Assembly: GCA_025738555.1 (NCBI GenBank)
Contig: JAOVFP010000010.1
Span: 3,917,501-3,981,500, forward strand
Direction: 5' to 3'
Source: Cyathus striatus
Taxonomy: Eukaryota > Basidiomycota > Agaricomycetes > Agaricales > Nidulariaceae
DNA length: 64,000 nucleotides
Shown one piece after another: positions 20,926 to 33,202 of the stretch; within the stretch, counting starts at the first letter, position 1; every line of letters begins with the position of its first letter. The position numbers and the translations under genes were made by a program. The notes beneath the pieces were generated by a model. That model had not been told where the DNA came from and searched no databases. It worked only from the letters and a program-made list of their open reading frames with translations.

Positions 20926-22840
20926 ATGTCTCAACATAATTCCTCCCAGCACAACCAACCCCCTCAAAGAACAGCAGGTGATCATGTTGACAACCGAACA
21001 TGGTCTGTTCAACCCTCCACCATGCTGGTGCCACCTTCAGTGAGCTGCTTCACATTTTAGAAGATGCTCTGCTTATATTTTTGCATCCAGGTACCCACTC
21101 CCCAATGCAAGCCTCCAAGAACCTAAGACCATAGTGGATATATACACAATCATGTAGTAAGTTCTTGTTAAACTAATTATTGTTATTTGAATTGACTTTG
21201 CTTTTCCAGTCACAAGCGCACATTATGCCAAATGCATATACATTTCCACAGTACCCTGTACCAATGGTAAGTCCATCTGTTTTTAAAATAATTCTTTTGT
21301 ATAACTAACTTTCAACAATTACCAGGCTCACTTTTTGGTTCCTTCACCTGAGGCTGCCAATGTTGAGGCTCCACAGTCTGGGATGGAAGCTCTGGCACCC
21401 ACTCCTTCCAATTCATTGCCTGAGCAGGTTGCTCATCCAGTTTCAAAGCCTACTAGTTCTTGACGATCTGATCTGAAAGGAAAGGGGAAATAACAAGCCC
21501 TTGAAGACCAGCCAGTGACATCAGGCTCTGGGACAAAGCACAAAGCAGAATCGGCGCTGACTGGACAACCCAATCCGAAGAAGTTCAAAGGTTGAATGAC
21601 TGGTGCACCAAACTACTCTCCAGAAGATATTGATCTCTTGCTCAATGTTATGGAGGCACTGGTACCTCTTGGTCCAAAGGGATGGGGTGATGTCGAGCAT
21701 ACTTACAATGACCAGGCAATTGACCTTGTGCACCCTTGTAGGTCAGCTAAATCCTTGGAGCTAAAGTTCAAACAGGTACATATATTTTGTCTATTCATAT
21801 ATACATGCTAATTAACATGATCATAGCTCGTTAAAACAACAAAGCCAACTGGAGATGCAGAATGCCTGCCCCATATTCTCAAGGCTCACAAGATTGACCA
21901 GGCCATGAATGAAAAAGGCTCAACCTGGGACATCGATGATGAGGAAATTGTGGATACTGTGGATGTTGCTAAGCTTTCTGATGGGGAGTATGCAAGGGTT
22001 TCAACTGGCAGTGGAGTTTTGAAGAAGGTGGAGAGTCAGTTTATTGCTCATCATACTGCTGTTAGTCTTCGCACTGGGTCTTCCTCACAATCACACTCTC
22101 ATGTTGCTAGTCAAGGACTGCTAACCAATATATCGACCATATTGGATCCTTCTGTTCTCAAGGCTCGTCATGAAGAGCACTCGATTCAAGCTCTACAAGT
22201 AAACCAAATCTTCCAGTTGACATCCCAGTTGTGTGAAGCTCAGTGCTGTGCTGATACCTTGTCCACTCAGCTCTTTGAAGCTGAGCGTCAATGTTCTGCT
22301 GCTGAATGACAGGCAGACAGGAATGAACTTCTGGGGATTCTTTCATCTCGCTGTCATCATGTAGACAGGGTTCGCAGTTCCAGTCCCCCACCTCAATCTC
22401 GACAGTGTTCTCAAGTACATCGAGAAAGACATCATTACTGCCAGGACATCTACTATGCAGATGGAGGACAGGCAACATGTTGGGTTGGTGGGTCATCTGA
22501 TGATGATAATGAGGTAGCAGGGTTCAATAATAGCCTGGGGACACAACACATTACATGCCTTGATGACAGCTATGTTATCTCACTCTATCACTCACCATTG
22601 GTCTGTCGTCATCGCTCACCCTTGGTTTATCATCATCGCTCACCCTTGGTTCATCATCATCTCTCTCCATTAGCTTGTCGCAATTGCGCTCCCTCTCCCA
22701 CTACTATCAACAACTGTCTGCCATCCACTGCCAGCTATAACTGCTCTCCATCTCCATCTCCATATATTGCATGGCCTCCTTCTCCTACTGCTGAGCTACA
22801 GCCCAAAGGAAATGATTCTGAGAATAGTCATGAGGTGTAA
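20926..22840 (+). pseudogene. Harbinger-associated Myb-like (DUF6818-type) protein gene
   Basis: The ATG at 20926 opens MSQHNSSQHNQPPQRTAGD. Introns are likely at 21040-21209 and about 21268-21325, and a clear 51-nt intron lies at 21776-21826. The conserved core reads YSPEDIDLLLNVMEALVPLG, then GPKGWGDVEH and RSAKSLELKFKQ, then after the intron LVKTTKPTGDAEC and DQAMNEKG. This Myb-like module accompanies PIF/Harbinger transposases in fungi. A serine/proline-rich tail with HRSPLV repeats ends at TAA 22838-22840. In-frame stops occur at about 21461, 21491, 21594 and 22307; at least three fit CGA to TGA and one CAA to TAA. It is convergent with the transposase at 23160-24775. Presumably it assisted transposase DNA binding, as known for Harbinger Myb partners; it is now inactive. 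Confidence 0.75.
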
Positions 22841-23158
22841 AGTTCATCTTTACAATGAGCTGGTTGTTGCTTTTTCTCTATTTCATATTACTATTACATT
22901 TTTAATTAGTTCATCTTTACTTTTCTCTATTATCATTACTTTTTAATTTGATAATATTTCTCACTTCTCTTACCATGTTTCTTTTTTACTTTGCTGCTCT
23001 TTTACCTTGTCCCTCTTTTAAACTGGACTAGTGCTGTTTCGACTCATTATATACTGCTTATCTTCTTCTGTATCTTATATACCCCCAATAAAATTAATAT
23101 GATAATCCAAGAGTGAATCAACGTGATTACACCTCTACTACATTCAGGTGAAATCTCC
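22841..23158. other. Intergenic spacer between convergent Harbinger genes
   Basis: T-rich, with ACCCCCAATAAAATTAATATG near 23080-23100 as a possible polyadenylation region. It separates the 3' ends of the Myb-like gene and the transposase gene. Confidence 0.5.
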
Positions 23159-24775
23159 TTACTCTATCATTATCTCGCTGTTCTGAATATAGCATTTCAC
23201 CAAATGATAACCAAACTTCATTCTGTCTTTCATCTTCTCTCCAAATAGGCATGTAAACTGATGTGATCTGATTGAAACCAATGGTATGAGTGCATAGATT
23301 GAATAAGTGTTATGTTGTTTCCAGCATATCTCCATGAACATCATCATAGTTGATAGGAAGAGGAACTCGTAAGCATCCAAATGATCCTTGCATCATGTGT
23401 ATCCCCCATTCTGCTATTTGACAATATGACAGTAACTGCTGATTAAATTTCATTATTGTTGCTTGTTCATTGTGGTCAGCAGGCAGTACTGTTCCCTCCT
23501 TCATTGGAGCCCTTATCCAGCCTGAAATTTGATTTGATCCTTGAGGGAAAGCTGTGTCAGTAACAAGATAGTACCCTTCGGAGGTGTCACGTCCCGTTCT
23601 ATTCCACTAGAGACAAGAACCTCGGAGTAGATAGTCTAATAGCAGAGTAACTTGTACAACGTTAGTAAGGTGTGAGGAGATAATGAACAAGTACAGGAGT
23701 AGTGGAACGTTAGCTTCAACTTGTGTGTTGCGCCCCTTGGACTTCCAGTTCCGTATTTAGAACAAAGCGGAGTAAGTGGCAAAATAGCAGAGTTGGCTCA
23801 AGGCCCAAGTGGGAGAAGGGTGTAAACATAGTTGATTTGAAACTGAAGTCTATCTACATTACAGGAGTAGTTTATATAGTAAACTACTTTGTCTGAATGC
23901 GTACGGAGTAATGCCCATGGGTATGTGGCATCCTAGGGTTAAGTAAACTCCATGAAATGTAGAACATGGTAAACTAGTAGTATGTCTCTAGATTATAGTC
24001 ATAGGAGAAATGGCCACAGCCAGAGAACGAGGTAGTAATATTAAAGGGAAGAAACAAGTAAACAGTTACAAGTAAACATTAGTAAGGAAGAGTTTGATAT
24101 ATAACAAGTATACATAGTCCGGAGGAAACGTACTAAAAGCAGAGTAAACCCAGAGTTGACTCCAATGGTACAGGGATTGTCACAGATATGACAGGAGGTA
24201 TGTGTACAGAGTTTCTCATAAATTGGTTGTGCAACATGCAAGTCATGCCAACTCCCTGGTGCATTGAGATTGCAAGTGATTATTGTTCCTAGGCACATAG
24301 TATCATAAAAAAACCCATTTACACACTAAATATGTATACTTACCATCACCAGAAAATACAACACAGAGCTTACAAAATGTTCATGAAGCCATCCATTGTA
24401 GGTCACATTTTCTATCTCCAAATCACTGGATGTCTGAACAGGGAGGTTCAAACCATCCATACCCCCAAATGCACCTGTTAATAGTGGATGTCGAGTGGCA
24501 ATTAAAGCATTGCTTTCTTGAAAATCATCATCAACTAGGTATTGTATCTGTGCTTCTGGCATCTTCTTCAAAATTAAGAGCAATATCTGAAGGGAAAAGT
24601 TGATATATTGAGATACTGTGGATGGAATTAGTGCAAAGATCTTACAAAAGCTAACATCATGCATTGTTGAGTTAAGAAAATGCAAAATGAGGCCAAGTGC
24701 GCCACTTGTATCAAGAGAACAATGTGTGATACGTGGATGAGAAGTTGGTGAAACATCATTGCGTGTGTTACAGTT
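23159..24775 (-). pseudogene. PIF/Harbinger DDE transposase, split by a solo LTR
   Basis: Minus strand. 24775-24326 encodes the helical N-part (LILHFLNSTMHDVSFCKIFA) and the first catalytic aspartate in LTGAFGGMDGLNLPVQTSSD, then NGWLHEHFVSSVL. An intron follows. 24298-24194 encodes TIITCNLNAPGSWHDLHVAQ. The LTR at 23585-24193 then interrupts. 23584-23159 resumes with GYYLVTDTAFPQGSNQISGW (second aspartate), then AEWGIHMMQGSFGCLRVPLP (catalytic glutamate) and TIGFNQITSVYMPIW. All three acidic residues survive. Family members excise and insert elements with 3-bp target duplications. The protein is inactive here because of the insertion. Confidence 0.85.
23585..24193 (-). mobile_element. Solo LTR, family 2, inserted in the Harbinger transposase, GGAGG target duplication
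   Basis: 609 bp from TGTCACGTCCC to CACAGATATGACA. GGAGG occurs at 23580-23584 and 24194-24198. It is the reverse complement of the LTR at 15874-16459 in content. It retains several CpGs, so it is younger than the copies at 15874 and 60277. Confidence 0.95.
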
Positions 24776-25075
24776 TAGAATCAGATTCTAAATATTCTCA
24801 AAGTCTGCTCGCTTAGGTTTAGAAATTTAATCTAGAATTCTAAACCCAGCAGAAAGTCACCCAATGTAACATCATTTGACTTTCATTGATCAAACTGTTC
24901 TCCTTACTGGCTTGTCTTGCATAAGAATTTGAATTAATACAAAGAGGGTCCTTGTATATAAACTTTATTGTAAGTCAACCAAGTCCATTGTTTTATTCAT
25001 TGAAGTCTTAGAAATAGACTGTGCAAAGACAGTTGTTTAGTTTCTTGTTATTATCATTCTGTTTTGGGATACTGC
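24776..25075. other. Right flank of the Harbinger element
   Basis: Includes a small inverted motif (TTTAGAATCAGATTCTAAAT, about 24774-24793) and TTTAGAAATTTAATCTAGAATTC-like text. The element's right terminal repeat probably lies here but is not defined. Confidence 0.35.
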
Positions 25076-25083
25076 ACCATTTC

Positions 25084-26170
25084 GAGGTCATGTCACTGAC
25101 CCATAGTCTCAGTAGAATCTAGTGAGATTCTCATGAGATTCTCTGATACTCCAGTGAGAATCCAGGTTAATTTTAGTGGTATATCTGAGAGTGTGGAGAG
25201 ATATTAGTGAGACATTGGTGAGACTACACTGAGAAAATGAACAATTTTCATCTCACTACAATCTCACCTAGTTCTCATTAGGTGAGAATCTCTGAGAGTC
25301 CAATGAGAATCTAGTGAGAATAAGCTGTATATCTCACTCCTCCACAAGATCAGGTGGACTCCAGGTAAACTTCAGGCAGACTCTATTGTCACAGTTGTAA
25401 TGTGTTTCCCACAGTTATCATACTTGTCACACATGTGTGAAAGGTTGGAACATGTGGGAAAAGTGTGGTGCCTAAGCTTTACCTAGACACAATTGTCACA
25501 CATGTATGAAAGTGTGACATGTTGGAAAATGTTGGAAAAAGCGTGACATGTGTGACATGTATGACAAGCGTGGGAAAAAGTGTGACACGATAGAAAAGCG
25601 TCACATATCATAACCATCACACTTACCCAACTTTTTCCAACATGTCACACTTTCCCCACATTGTCACATATGTCACGCTTTCAACATGTCACAATTTCCC
25701 CACGCTTGTCACACATATCATGCTTTTTCCAACATTTTCCAATATATCACACTTTCATACATGTGTGACAATAGTGTCTAGGTAAAGCTTAGGCACCACA
25801 CTTTTCCCACATGTTCCAACCTTTCACACATGTGTGACAAGTATGATAACTGTGGGAAACATATTACAACTGTGACAATAGAGTCTTTGTGACATGTTGG
25901 AAAATGATGGATGTCACGCTTTTCTAATATGTCACGCTTTTTCCAACATTTTTCAACATGACACACTTTCACACATGTGTGACAAGTGTGATAACTGTGG
26001 GAAACATGTTACAACTGTGACAATAGAGTCTAGATACAACTTAGGTACTTGAGTTCAGTGGAGTTCAGGTAGAGTCCATGTGCCCTACTGATAGTGTAGT
26101 GAGACTCTCACTGAACTCTTGATAGTCTGGTGAGAGTCCAGTAATAACTGTGGGAGAGTGCAACATACTG
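25084..26170 (-). mobile_element. Non-autonomous DNA transposon C with 8-bp target duplication
   Basis: Ends are GAGGTCATGTCACTGACCCA (left) and GAGAGTGCAACATACTG (right), flanked by ACCATTTC at 25076-25083 and 26171-26178. Compared with transposon A the two end types are swapped, so it lies in reverse orientation. The subterminal motif is AGTGAGA/TCTCACT with GAGAATCTC rather than GGAGTCC. The centre is a (T)TGGAAAA.GTGTGACATGT minisatellite with a mirror-image centre near 25600. No coding capacity. A related copy lies at 60733-62232. Confidence 0.85.
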
Positions 26171-26472
26171 ACCATTTCTCTATATGTTTACTTGGTGACA
26201 TTAAATTCTAAATATATATTATCACATCAGATCTCCCCCAATTTTACATGTATAGAAGTGATACTATTTTTATCAATAGTATAAAATTTTATTGAAATGA
26301 ACACTTTTGATGTCCTTCTCTTGAACTACATTAGCCTGGTCAATACACTATACATTAAGTTCCAAAATATTTGCTTTTCATCATGTAATCATGCTCTCAT
26401 AAATTTATAAATACCTCTGTATCTTGTAAGATTTCTCACAGATTTTCATCTGCTCCAGATTGAAATTTATCA

Positions 26473-27300
26473 ATGGCTTCAAAATTTTTTTTATGCATTG
26501 CCATTATCATGGCTCTTGTAGTTTGTGCTATATGTGAGAAGTACATTGTTATTTTCATGAACAAATATGTATCTTCTATATATAAGTATACATTTCAGTA
26601 TTAATTATTGGTAATAGATGTGGATATGAACAGCTATGTCTAATTCAAGAACCCAATACTCTCTCATATGGAGAGTCTCACACATCAGATGGTCCTTTCC
26701 AATCAGTTATTACATTTGTATTTTATTTTTCTTGTTTATCATTATATTGATATTAATTTATATACTGCTACCTTCAAACAGAGAATAATGAACAACTATG
26801 CAACTTCAATGGAAAAGGATACATCTTGATAGAAATGACTCTCATAAAGCTAATTGTTCTAAATGTGACTCTAGTGCTGATATTTCTCTTATAGAGCTGT
26901 GAGTTTAATTTGATTATTTACTATTTGCAGTTTGGTATTTTTAATATAGACTTTCTAGACAGTTTTAATGTTCCATTGGAATTCATATATTATAATGGTA
27001 AATGTCATGAATATGGAGCTTGCTGTATGTTACTATTTCTTGTTACTCAATTTGCCTGAATTTACTTTATTACAGGTGCTTCTCAATTCTGTGGTACTGC
27101 TTTTTTGAGCCTGATGATACTGGGTTCAAGTTGCATGTCAGGAAGATAATGTATATTATTTATCTACTTATGTCTTTTAATTTAATCTAATCTTATTTTT
27201 ACAGTCAATGCACTCAACAATAGTAGTCAGAGCACCAATCATATTTTCTCCATCATCATGATGTCAACAAGTGTGATAGACCATCTAATAGAGCTAATAT
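26473..27300 (+). pseudogene. Multi-exon gene for a small secreted, cysteine-containing protein, decayed
   Basis: MASKFFLCIAIIMALVVCAI has the form of a signal peptide. A donor GTACAT at 26541 and an acceptor TAG at 26617 join it in frame to an exon with CGYEQLCLIQ and DGPFQS. The next exon has NNEQLCNFNGKGYI, then a stretch with NCSKCDSS in another frame, then LEFIYYNGKCHEYGACC and SQFCGTA. Introns are short and AT-rich. At least two frame changes, one at a T run near 27107, break it. It would be an extracellular protein of roughly 150 residues. Family not identified; effector-like secreted proteins of this size are common in fungi but no such role can be claimed. Confidence 0.42.
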
Positions 27301-27329
27301 TTTGGTATTACAAGGAGATAATTATATGG

Positions 27330-28440
27330 ATATTAATGTATTAAGAAAAGAAGACACAGTGCACAGTTCAGCCATGCCGGGGATAGCTGTTCATTCTTGT
27401 CACTTGCGAGACGAGGCAGTGGGAGGAGTGGGACACACACTTGACATTTGCAAGACGAGGTGCAAGAGAGGGGGGGACAGTCACTTGTCCTTGTCACTTG
27501 CGAGACAAGGCAGTGGGAGGAGGAGGGAGATGTATGTGGGAATTTTCACTTGCAAGACGAGGAGGTAGTGGAGGAGGGGATGGGGATGGACATTCATCCC
27601 CATCACTTGTGAGATGGCACAGGGGAACAAGGCATGGGGGAGGAGACAAGGCCTGCACTCATCAGTTGTGAGATGGCACAGAGGGAGGAGGTGTGGGGGA
27701 GGAGACAAGGCCTGTACTCTTCAGTTGTGAGATGGTGCAGAGGGAGGAGACGTGGAGGAGGAGACAAGGCCTGTGCTTGTCAGTTGCAAGACAGTGCAGG
27801 GGGAGGAGACATATCAGTTGCAAGACGGTGCAGAGGGGGGGGGGGGTGGAGACAACACATGCGCTTGTCTTTTGTGAGATAGTGCAGGGGGAGGAGGCAT
27901 GGGGGAGGAGATGAGGCCTGCGCTTGTCATTTGCAAGATGGTGCAGGGGGAAGAGCCATGGGGGAAAGATGAGGCCTGCACTCGTCAGTTGTGAGACAGC
28001 GCAGGGGGGAGGTGGGGTGGTGGAGACAATGCATGCACTTGTCATCTGCAAAATAGTGCAGCAGGGGGAGAAGATGGGACAAAAAGATAAAAAAACTGAC
28101 CTGTTAGTCCTGTATGTGTTCTCACACACACAACCATTCACAGAGCTCCCTGCCAACCACCTATTATTGATCTTGTAATCAATTTGTTGCCTGCCAAAAC
28201 GGATAGTTTGAGGCGACAATGTGGGACTGTAGAGTGGGCTTGAAGCAATGACATGGGACCATGAGTGAGCTTGAGGCGACGATGAAGTGGGAATATTGAG
28301 GCTGGTGCTAGGTGATGAAGAGGGAATGGTGAGGTGGGCTTGAGGCGACAACATGGGAGCTTGAGTCGTTGACATGGAAGGGTGAGGCACTGATGTGGGA
28401 GAGAAAAAAAAGTGCTTGGGAAAAAACGTACCATAAGAGG
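27330..28440 (-). repeat. Repeat E: CTTGTCACTTGCGAGACAAGG minisatellite plus GCCTCAAGCCC array
   Basis: 27390-28080 holds 50-90-bp units with a CTTGTCaCTTGcgAGACaAGG-like core and GGGGGAGGAGAC spacers. 28195-28420 holds ~30-bp units with GGCTTGAGGCGAC. A unique bridge with ACACACACAACCATTCACAG lies between. The same order appears in the opposite orientation at 63440-64000, so this is a dispersed composite repeat and not just a local array. Long frames here are artefacts. Confidence 0.8.
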
Positions 28441-28493
28441 AAAGTGCGATATTGCTGGTGGTTATATAGCATAGTGAAAAAAGATATTATAAG

Positions 28494-28582
28494 GCTGCTT
28501 GGTGTAGTGGTATATTGTTTGCTTTATTTGCTCATGTAATCTCTATGTACTGCGAGGGTTCAATTCTTGTCAGATGCAAAAT
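28494..28582 (+). pseudogene. tRNA-like sequence
   Basis: TGGTGTAGTGGTAT resembles a tRNA D-arm/A-box. GCGAGGGTTCAATTCTTG forms a five-pair T-arm (CGAGG with TCTTG, including G-T pairs) and a B-box with one mismatch. The acceptor stem does not pair well. An intron-like stretch occupies the anticodon region. It may be a decayed tRNA or the head of a tRNA-derived short element; identity is unknown. Confidence 0.35.
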
Positions 28583-28664
28583 TTTTATTCTATATTAATA
28601 ACATACAACTAGTAATAAGTAACTGAGCTAGTACATTAGTAAAGCAAATGTAATCTAATTCCGC

Positions 28665-28892
28665 CATAAGTCCAGCTGGAGTCCGGGTGGGTTCCAAAAG
28701 GATTTGGTCTGCCAGAATTCCTGCTCAACTGGCCGGACTCCCACTAACCAATGGATTTCAGCTGGAGTCCTGGTGGACTCCAGGTGGACTTGAACTGGAC
28801 CGGATTCAAAAAAATTGGCTGAACTTACAGCTAAAAACAAGTCCAGCTGGAGTTCACCTGGAGTTTGGCCAGAATGGGGAGGGGAGTGTAAA
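28665..28892 (+). mobile_element. R-end of a transposon A-type element with GGAGTCC repeats
   Basis: About 200 bp rich in GTCCAGCTGGAGTCC and GGTGGACTCCAGG motifs ends in GGGGAGTGTAAAGACCTG, the R-type end seen at 10151 and 19510. The corresponding L-end and target duplication were not found, so it is a fragment. Confidence 0.6.
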
Positions 28893-28899
28893 GACCTGC

Positions 28900-31375
28900 A
28901 TTTGAGCAATTATTAATTTTCTATATCTTGCACTGGCAGTATATGTGTGCTTGGGGTAGTCACTGGCATCTTGTGCTCATAAGGTCATAATCCAATTGTT
29001 GCTTTTTGTTATTTGTACTGGTAGATAGTAGCTTGTATACATGAGAATAATGAGCAATGCAACTATACTTCATATTGAGACTATTTAAGGCAGAATGTAT
29101 ATCTGGAGTAACACTCTTCATGCTTGATACTATAAGCAGTGGGGTGCTGTTAAGTACTGAATGCATGGTTTTTATTTGTACTGTGCTTGAAACTAACTTT
29201 CTCTAAGAGACAAGGACATCTACAAGAGAGACATAGTTCTGTTCTGGTAGGGGAGTTGGATATGTTGAGGTTACACTATGGAAATGTATGGAGTTCTGAT
29301 GCTTAGTATAGGGACTGAGAAGTAGCAACTGTAGAAGGCTCTACTATTTAATTTTTAAATTTTAGAGCTTTTTGTAGTTTCCCTTTTGTTTATTTTGTTT
29401 AGTTCAAGAATTACAGAAGTCCAGAAATACATACCTCTAGAGGAAACTTTATTTTTATTTAATCACTACAGAATCAGAAACTCTCTAAGAAAATAAATAA
29501 TTATTAAATTATTAAAAATCTTAAAATTTATATTTACTATAAAAAACAAAATTTAGAACACTGTTTGTTCTTAGAATTACAAAAGCTAAGGACTAAAACT
29601 AAATACTAAAACTAATAATTAAAAATAATTACTTTCCTAAAAACAAAAATAATAGACTCTAAAAGAGATTGAAGATTTTGTACTTTGAATCACTTATAAA
29701 CTTTTTTATTATTAAGCCAGTAAGTATGCATTTAGCAATGTTTCATAGAAGATTACAAGACTAAGTCTTAATAGAAAAGTGTGATCAAGGAACATATATT
29801 CATATTATGAACTTTAGTTATGAAACAAGACAATATAAATTATGTACCTAACAGAAGACAAGTTTGTGAATATATTCAACTAAAAGCAAGAAATTCAAAG
29901 GAACTAGACAAGTTTTTAAAAAAAATTTAACCCTTCAGAAATTATTTGAAACAGTTTTTCAAGTATTAGTAATCTTATTAATTTAGATACCCTATCCAAT
30001 GAAGAATCAGAAGATGATATAGAAAGAACAGAATCACAAATAATTAATTCATTTTTATGAAGCTAAACCACTTGAAAAAATGTTTTTTACCTTAAAAGAA
30101 CACTCTAAAAATAATTTAATATTTAATTTACCAGATTATCACCTTTTAATTCAACTCAGAAACAATAAGGAATCTTAGAAACAATAATACTGAATTTACA
30201 AATAATAAGAACAATGGAGAAAACAATGTACAAATAAATTCAACTATTTTTTTGATTTACAACAATGCAGAAGTTATCAGACAATGGCTGACTAAGAATA
30301 ATGAAAAAGTGCACTCAGTTTTCTATGATTGTGAAATGAACAAAGAAAGTTAAACAGTTTGAATTATCAAATCAATGGTGTCTCATGGTCCAAATTCACC
30401 AATCTATCAAAAACTTAATAACAAAAAAAGGTTCAAAATCTTCTTCAAGCTCACAGTTTTGCTTCCTTTTTTAAATAGTTTCATTCATCTTGTATATTCT
30501 AAAGGTTGCTAGTGACTGGATCTGTCATGCAAATCATACTTGTTCTTTGCTAATTTACTACAATTTAGCAATAGATTTACTTGTTTCTACATGAATTATT
30601 GCATTCAAATGTGCAGTAGCAAAGTGTAATAGAATCATAAGTTCATTTATTTTTGAAAGTAGAAGAGTCTTTTTGTGATGTTTTATATTAGAATCTGTAG
30701 ATTGCAGATTTATTTCCAGCTTTTCATCTAAGAGTTTGTCTTTATCAGATATTAAAAACCAATATTGAATGATGAATTCTGCAATGTTGGTGATAAAGAT
30801 TCTCTAGACTTCTGAATTGGAGGTGATGAGGGTCTTTAAACTCATGAATTGGAGGTGAGGAAGATTCTCTAGACTTCTGAATTGGAGAACCAGTACTATT
30901 GTCAGAATTTTTGTGATCTTCTGAGCTGGTACTTAACTCAATTTCTATTATTATTACTAAATAAAAATAATATCAGTTATTTCCCCTTTGTTACTTTCTC
31001 TCAGAGTGCACTAATTGCCTAGTTACTGCACCTAATATCTGCCCTAACTGAGGTAGTACAAACTCCTCTTCTTCTCAGTTACCAATTGGGACAATCCAAG
31101 TAAGTGTTTTGGAATAGTTGTTGAAATTGAGGTGAGGCTTTTCACTTGAGCTCTCCTTAATTGTGATGGAGAAAAATTTATTACAAAGTACTTCTGAAAT
31201 TGACTACTGATTTCTATTCTAACTTGTCAACTAGTTTTTGTCAACTAGTTTTTTCTGAACATATTGAAATGCACTAATTGAAAATTGTAACTGATACCAA
31301 TGAGTAAATTTAAAATTTTTTTTTTTTTTGCTTTTTGTCAAGGCTGATATTTCTATGTAAGGTCGTGAGTGCATG
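28900..31375. other. AT-rich 2.5 kb with decayed coding texture
   Basis: 29700-30450 has phrases that translate to short runs such as LPDYHLLIQLRNN and QINGVSWSKFTNL between frequent stops, which looks like an old coding region I cannot identify. 30780-30900 has a duplicated ATTCTCTAGACTTCTGAATTG phrase. A T-run (T13) is at about 31317-31329. No intact gene is supported. Confidence 0.3.
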
Positions 31376-31379
31376 GTAG

Positions 31380-31836
31380 TGTCATATCCCATATTACCTA
31401 TCTTCAGACTCCTATACTCTTTCTGCAATTCATTCTGTTTACTCTGAACTTTGATTATGCTCTCATTATTAGTTATTGATTACTGTACATAGATTACTTC
31501 TATTTCCTTTCTTCCATTCTACTGAGCTATCCCCTCAGTAATGTAGTATACATCTCATAGTGATTCACTTATCATTCTTAAGTGCACCACTATAGTTTCA
31601 CTTTACACTGCCATACACACTCACTTCTCTGATGTGTTTTATTATGTTTAATTAGTTATAGTCTTCATTCTACATATGCCTACCCTGACTGTACTTCTTC
31701 ACTAGCCTTTACTTTCTCCAAGTCTCTAGTATTTAAGTAGCACTCGATTTGTATTTAGTCTTTAGTTTTGTATTGAACTACGTCCTCACCCTCTCATCTG
31801 ACTTGAGTTACACCTCTTGTCTCTTCTGTCTCTCAT
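31380..31836 (+). mobile_element. Gypsy LTR family 1, 3' truncated
   Basis: Starts TGTCATATCCC and follows the family 1 LTR through CTGAGCTATCCCCTCAG and TTTAAGTAGCACTCGATTTG, stopping at TCTCTCAT. It is joined directly to internal pol sequence, so the rest of the LTR, gag and the first part of pol have been deleted. Confidence 0.88.
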
Positions 31837-31837
31837 A

Positions 31838-33202
31838 ACATGTAAAGGTTTGAAGTGGGACTTTTCTCTGGCTTGCCATTCAGCATTCGAGAAACTTAAG
31901 GATACCTTCACTACAGCTCCTGTACTCACTCATTAGGTCCCTAATACCCAGATCATTGTAGAGACTAATACCTCCAATTATCTCTTGGAGCAATCCTCTC
32001 TATTGTTGCTGACAATGGTGATATTCACCCCATTGTGTTTCATTCCTGTACCTTCATTACTTCTGAACTGAATTACAACACCCATGACAAGGAACTCCTC
32101 GCTATTTTTGAAGCTTTTCGTGTCTGGTGACACTACTTGGAAGGTTTTGGTACTCTGGTTGATGTGGTTACTGACCATAAAAACTTAGAGTATTTCTCCA
32201 CCACCAAGATCCTCACTCGCCATCAGACTTGTTGGTTAGAGTACTTATCTCAGTTCAATCTGGTTATTCATTTCCGCTTAGGGAAACTTGATGTGAAACC
32301 TGATATTTTAACTAGATGATGGAACATCTACCCTAAAGGGGGGAATAACGACTATGCCAAAGCCAATCTGCACAATTTTTGCCCTGTTTTTACCCAAGAA
32401 CAGCTTATCACCTCTATCTGTGCTACCACACTCCTTCATCCTGTTCTCCATGCCAGCATCATTATGGATATTGAGCAACTCCACTGCAATATCCTCACTG
32501 CTCAACCCCTAGACACTGTCACATCCATTCACCTTTGCGATTCTACTAATCATTGGTTTGTCAGTTCAGATGGCTTACTCTGCCTTGACATCCAGATTTA
32601 CGTTCCAGATGATGATTCTCTTCACTTATGTGTTGTCCAGTACAAGCATGACCATTTACTTGCTGGACACCCTGGTCAGAACATGACCTTGGATAATATT
32701 CAACAAGAATATACTTGGCCTGGACTGCATACTTATGTCAAGAACTATTGTAAGTCTTGCACCATCTGCTTATAGTCTAAACCACAGCATCACCATCCCT
32801 ACAGTACCTTGAAGCAACTTCCTATTCCAGAGCACCCATGGAACTCTATCTCTATGGACTTTATTGAAAAGCTTCCCACCTCTAGATTTGATAAGTTTGA
32901 TTCAATTCTAGTTATTGTTGACTGCCTTAGCAAGCAAGCCATATTCATTCCTTGCCATAATACCATTACCTCTGCCCAGCTTGCTAAGCTCTTTGTCATG
33001 CACATATTCTCTAAGCATGGTGTTCCTAGTCATGTTACCTCTAATCATGGTTCGGAGTTTGTCTCCCACTTCTTCCAGTCTCTTGGTAAGGTTCTCGACA
33101 TCAACCTGCACTTTACCTCTGGATATCATCCAGAATGTGACAGACAAACTGAACACATCAACCAGGTCTTAAAGCAGTACCTTCACATTTACTGCAATTA
33201 CC
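31838..33202 (+). pseudogene. Decayed Ty3/gypsy pol segment (RNase H to integrase)
   Basis: Collinear with 53520-54882 of the complete element. It covers the end of reverse transcriptase, RNase H, the integrase zinc finger (LLAGHPGQNMTLDNIQQEYT, CKSCTIC) and the catalytic core (SMDFIEKLPTS, then the second-aspartate region as SNHGSEF where the large copy has SDRGSEF). Stops include TAG at about 31936 (from TGG), TGA at about 32127 and TAG at about 32773. Most differences from the large copy are CG to TG or CA. It ends exactly where minisatellite sequence starts. It is inactive. Confidence 0.9.

Noticed and set aside
27302..28434. Several open frames on both strands, including 242 codons on the minus strand
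   Set aside because: Generated by the minisatellites of repeat E; both strands are open and no motif is present.
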